The position numbers were made by a program, and so were the translations under genes. A stretch of DNA of 64,000 nucleotides, taken from Mallotus nudiflorus (lineage: Eukaryota; Streptophyta; Magnoliopsida; Malpighiales; Euphorbiaceae). The notes under the pieces are model-generated. The model was not told where the DNA came from and searched no databases. It saw only the letters and a list, made by a program, of their open reading frames with translations. The stretch is from assembly GCA_947683625.1 (NCBI GenBank), contig CANTUR010000242.1, positions 620,001-684,000 of the forward strand, in the 5' to 3' direction. This document shows, one piece after another, positions 60,624-64,000 of the stretch (its first letter is position 1; each line of letters starts with the position of its first letter).

Positions 60624-61911
60624 TACTTTATCTGAACAACCTTGATTTCAGCTTCAATTTTATCAATTTCATTATAGGGTTTATAATTTAATTTGTTGAT
60701 TTTGTATTCAATTACTTTGATTCTTGTTAAATTGACTTTATATTAGTTAAATTGGAGTTGTAAGCTTTCCAAATATGTGCTTAAATTCAATTTTGGAGAT
60801 AGTTGAATTTTTAGCACTATTTTAGGCTCAGGTACTGTTCATGGGGACTGTCCCGACTCGAAAATGCTTTTTATTTTGAATAAATTCTATGAACTATTTT
60901 AAGCATGTTTCATTTAGAAAATCTATTAAAATTGCGTTCCAATTATTTATTATGAATTTTTGAGTATTTATGTAAAAATTGAATTCTTGGAAAAATTAGT
61001 AAATTTTGTATTTTAATTCAAATTATTATTAATTATTATGTTTTGGATAATTTTTCAGTAATAAATAGTATTAAAATAATTTTTATAAATTATTTGCTAT
61101 TTTTAAGTACTTAATAATAATTTCTAGAAATATATTCGAATAATAGTTTTATTTATTATTTTTGTGATTAAATAAATTTTTAGCTTTTTTTTATTACATA
61201 TTTGAACAATTTAAATAATTATTTGTGAATTATGCTATTTGATTTTAAATAATTGAAAAATGAATTTTTATTAATATTATTTAATTATATTGGGATTTTA
61301 TTATTGACTTTGAAAATAAATATCTTTAGTGTTTTATTATTTAAATAAGTCAAATTGTGGTATTTTATTGATTTTTATGAATTTTAGTGATTTTTAATAT
61401 TTATTATTTTTATTATCAAATTTTGTGAATATTGATTATCAGTTGGGCAATTTGTATAGTTCGAGGGTCCAACCTGAGAAATTGCTATTTTTAAATATTT
61501 GAAGTGTGTTTGCGCATAGGATCGGCTCTATTTTAAGTAGAGAGACGTCCATTTTATAGAAAAGACTCTACCAAATTTTCAGTAGAATTCTCATAAAATG
61601 TGATATCGGATCGGTCTTGAGTTTTGAATTTTTATCGAGTCGCATCCTAGATCGAGTTGTTCATTAGAAATTGTAGATGTATAAAATTAGGAATTTAATT
61701 ATAATAGTATTATTATTATTTATTTTTCTATAGTTGCGCTAAGATTGAGGCCTACAAGACTAGGCCAGTCCAGTCTTTTTAGAGAAACGCACAATTGTGA
61801 GTTATTATCATACTTATACATTGTATGTAGATTAATATTATGAGCATTCATATGTTTTAATAAATATGAATTTAATTATGCTCATTTCATTAAATGATAT
61901 TTATTATTGTT

Positions 61912-61986
61912 TGTCAAACCTCATCTCACATAGCCCGAGATGAATATTTAAAATCAATCGTCAAAACAAATTGCTCAGTTTAATTA

Positions 61987-62025
<39 letters not shown>

Positions 62026-62632
62026 ATATCCTTATATTTGCAAGAGGATTCAAAATTAATCTATTATAAAAGTTTAGTGTTGTACATATGTTATATTTAG
62101 AGAATAAGAACTTTTAAAATATTACATATTTTTTTATAGTGAAGTACTATTTATGAATAGTAAAATACGTGCAAAATAATTTGATAATATAAATATTACA
62201 TTTTTAAATATGGTTTAACCACCAATGTTTTACAACACTTATACAACAATTAAAAAAAACAAAAGACTACTCTATCGAGGATTGTTGGTCAACCTTATTC
62301 TAGACATCTATCCATACTCACTCAACTTGGTTCACCAACTATCAAGTCCAGTTATCTAAAAACGTTTATAAAATAGAGTAAAATGAGTACATAAATACTC
62401 AATGAATAGACATTACAAGTGGAAAATAGTTTAGCTAAATTAAATATAATAAACATCTCAAATTAAAATACTAAAGCATTAATAATCAAATTATTATTCA
62501 CTCAAGCATCCAATTCAATCTTGCTTTCAAACATATTCAAAGCTTAGTTAGTTGAAACATATGCCTTTGCAAATATCAATACAACTTTTCATTTATATTA
62601 ACCATCCCTGTGACAAGTATTACAACTTTTCA

Positions 62633-62636
<4 letters not shown>
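61912..62636 (-). mobile_element. Truncated reversed copy of LTR family F
   Basis: Starts tgtcaaacctcatctcac, the reverse complement of the end of solo LTR F at 28692. It follows F through the AAT microsatellite, the 'tacaacacttatacaac' block and the 'cctttgcaaatatcaataca' block to about 62630, where it runs into a (TA)n tract (62638-62696). Only about the last quarter of F is present. Confidence 0.8.

Positions 62637-62637
<1 letters not shown>

Positions 62638-62696
<59 letters not shown>
62638..62696. repeat. (TA)n microsatellite at the F-fragment/LTR join
   Basis: About 30 TA units. The 5' LTR of E has a similar but shorter run at 55851-55887, so the join may have formed by recombination in this tract. 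Confidence 0.9.
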
Positions 62697-62699
<3 letters not shown>

Positions 62700-63137
62700 G
62701 ATTGTATATTGCTTTAGGTTGTATGTATATATATTATAATAATTCACTCAGTGAGGTCTGACTCCCCTCAACTTTTTTTCAGGATCTTCTACTTCAGACC
62801 TCTCTAGTGGAACTATTCAGCGGACTCTTTCCTCTCCAACTGATTTATATAAATACTAAACCATATATTTTCTTGTATTTTATAAACCGCTGCAGTAGTA
62901 GTGTTTATTGTTATAACATTGCATTGTATTAGTTAGAGACCTTGTACTTGAATATTGTATGAAGATATTTTATTGTTATAATATAAAAATTTATTTATAT
63001 TAATTAAAGTTTTAATTTTAGTGTTTTTTAATTTTTGCATGTGTTTTTATTTTAAGGCTTGCTACGGGTTCCGGATTTGAAAAAATTCTCATTCTCTAGC
63101 GTCGGTCATGATTCCCGATTTGGGTCATGACACATGA

Positions 63138-63566
63138 TTAAAGTATGCCATAATTTTTATTAGTATATATTATATAAAAATATATAATTTTTAATAAGTT
63201 AAATTAAATTAATGCATAATATACAATTTCAGCCATGAACTTTACTCAATTATTTTATGTCACATATGAACTTTCATTTTGTTTAATTTCATCTTTTAAC
63301 TTCTGTTTTTCACCTATTTAGCCTACATAAGTTCTATTTTTCACCAATTTCACATCTTAACTTCTATTATTTACCTATTCAAGCTCAACACGAGTTAAAT
63401 AAGTGTGTTTGTCTAATGTGCAAGAAATTTTAAATAGGTAAAAAATAGAAGTTAAGAGATGAAATTGAACAAAATGTGAAGGTGTGCAATGTGTCAAAAA
63501 TTTAGTAGAAAAGTGCAATGTTGAAAAAATTAAGAGTGCAGGAAGGTCAAGAAGTGTTTTGCCTAC
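63138..63566. repeat. Right portion of the inverted-repeat element(s) outside element E
   Basis: 63138-63160 continues the foldback arm broken by E. From 63225 the sequence is itself palindromic: about 63258-63325 ('tttcatcttttaacttctg') pairs with about 63432-63500 ('agaagttaagagatgaaat'). A third related piece lies at 63345-63385. The outer end matches 37600-37700 in reverse. No gene. Confidence 0.6.
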
Positions 63567-64000
63567 TAAAAGCCCTAAGGGTGCGCTTAGATTGAGGTTA
63601 AATGAAGGTAAATGATACTCTTGAAATGGATTAACCTCCTTTTAACCCTGTTTGACAACCTCTAAAATATTAAGATTAATAGTTAATCTCCTTTAGCAAT
63701 TACCCTTATTCTATATATTTTTGTTAACCTAATTGAGGGTAGGGTAAAGGCATGTAAAAATTTATTTTATTTCATTTTTCTATCATTTTATGTTTACTTA
63801 TAATTAATTTTCTTTTTCATTTTTTTAATATTAATGAAACATAAATCAAACCTATAAAAAATGTATTAATTAATTTATTCCTCTTTTATTTTTTTATGTG
63901 TAGGAATGCATAAATAAATACTATGTAACTTTATTTTTATGAAAATTTTTAATAATTTATTTTTTAAAATTAATTTTATTGTTTATGAAAATTCAATAAT
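63567..64000. other. AT-rich sequence without recognised genes
   Basis: I find no open frame of note and no repeat structure I can define. A short 'taacctccttttaaccctg' stretch near 63630 and a related 'ttaacctaattgagggt' near 63724 may belong to another small element, but I cannot support a boundary. Confidence 0.5.

Larger units (their letters stand above)
38534..63132 (+). mobile_element. Element E: old plus-strand chromovirus carrying the right-hand nest
   Basis: Begins tgttataaccc at 38534 and ends gtcatgaca at 63132, with an exact catga duplication at 38529-38533 and 63133-63137. The 5' LTR is 38534-56232 with solo LTR G (and D inside it) removed, about 3.0 kb. The internal region is 56233-59442. 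The 3' LTR is 59443-63132, itself carrying a TRIM and an F-family fragment. The coding region has lost RT, RNase H and the first part of integrase. A non-homologous boundary would not give matching 5-bp duplications 24.6 kb apart, so I am confident these are the true ends. Confidence 0.93.
59443..63132 (+). repeat. Element E 3' LTR with two later insertions
   Basis: Starts tgttataaccc like 38534 and ends gtcatgaca at 63132. Interrupted by the TRIM (60111-60623) at the leader splice-donor position and by an F-family fragment (61912-62636). The fragment replaced a segment equal to about 55305-55855 of the 5' LTR, including hairpin 1. The open frame at 59748-60158 is leader sequence reading into the TRIM, not a gene. 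Confidence 0.9.

Overview
This is plant nuclear DNA, most likely from a dicot. It is very AT-rich and consists almost entirely of nested Ty3/gypsy LTR retrotransposons of the chromovirus type (Tekay/Del-like: 3-4 kb LTRs beginning TGT and ending ACA, iMet primer site, gag-PR-RT-RNaseH-integrase-chromodomain order, 5-bp target duplications). I see no intact host gene, rRNA, tRNA or CRISPR array. I cannot name the species from the sequence.

Left nest (1-30146). Element A (minus strand) runs from beyond the left edge to 28976. Its 3' LTR is interrupted at 1-479 by the right end of a plus-strand LTR. Its gag is split by element B (7293-22190, TSD agaat). B is itself split by solo LTR C (13523-17353, TSD cttaa). 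A's 5' LTR carries solo LTR F (25922-28692). A sits in an older plus-strand LTR whose tail is 28977-30146.

Middle (30147-38533). This holds a decayed MuDR-type transposase gene (about 30450-31640), a truncated minus LTR (31641-32773), and a foldback element with roughly 0.5-kb inverted arms (32774-36692). The foldback element carries a captured piece of a plant gene for a chloroplast DnaJ-like protein (34751-35163). An A-rich tract follows, then another inverted-repeat element.

Right nest (38534-63132). Old plus-strand element E (TSD catga) was hit in its 5' LTR by solo LTR G (39910-54636, TSD aatgg). G was hit by the best preserved element, D (40012-51538, minus, TSD aaacc). E's 3' LTR holds a minus-strand tandem TRIM (60111-60623) and a reversed fragment of the F family (61912-62636). 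The coding part of E has lost RT and RNase H.

D retains every polyprotein domain, but the reading frame is broken by several TAG stops and at least three frameshifts. No element here encodes an intact polyprotein. The most interesting signals lie in the LTRs: two small hairpins kept in diverged families (one with a paired base change), and a conserved splice donor in the LTR leader matched by an acceptor directly in front of the gag ATG, which suggests a leader intron that contains the primer-binding site.
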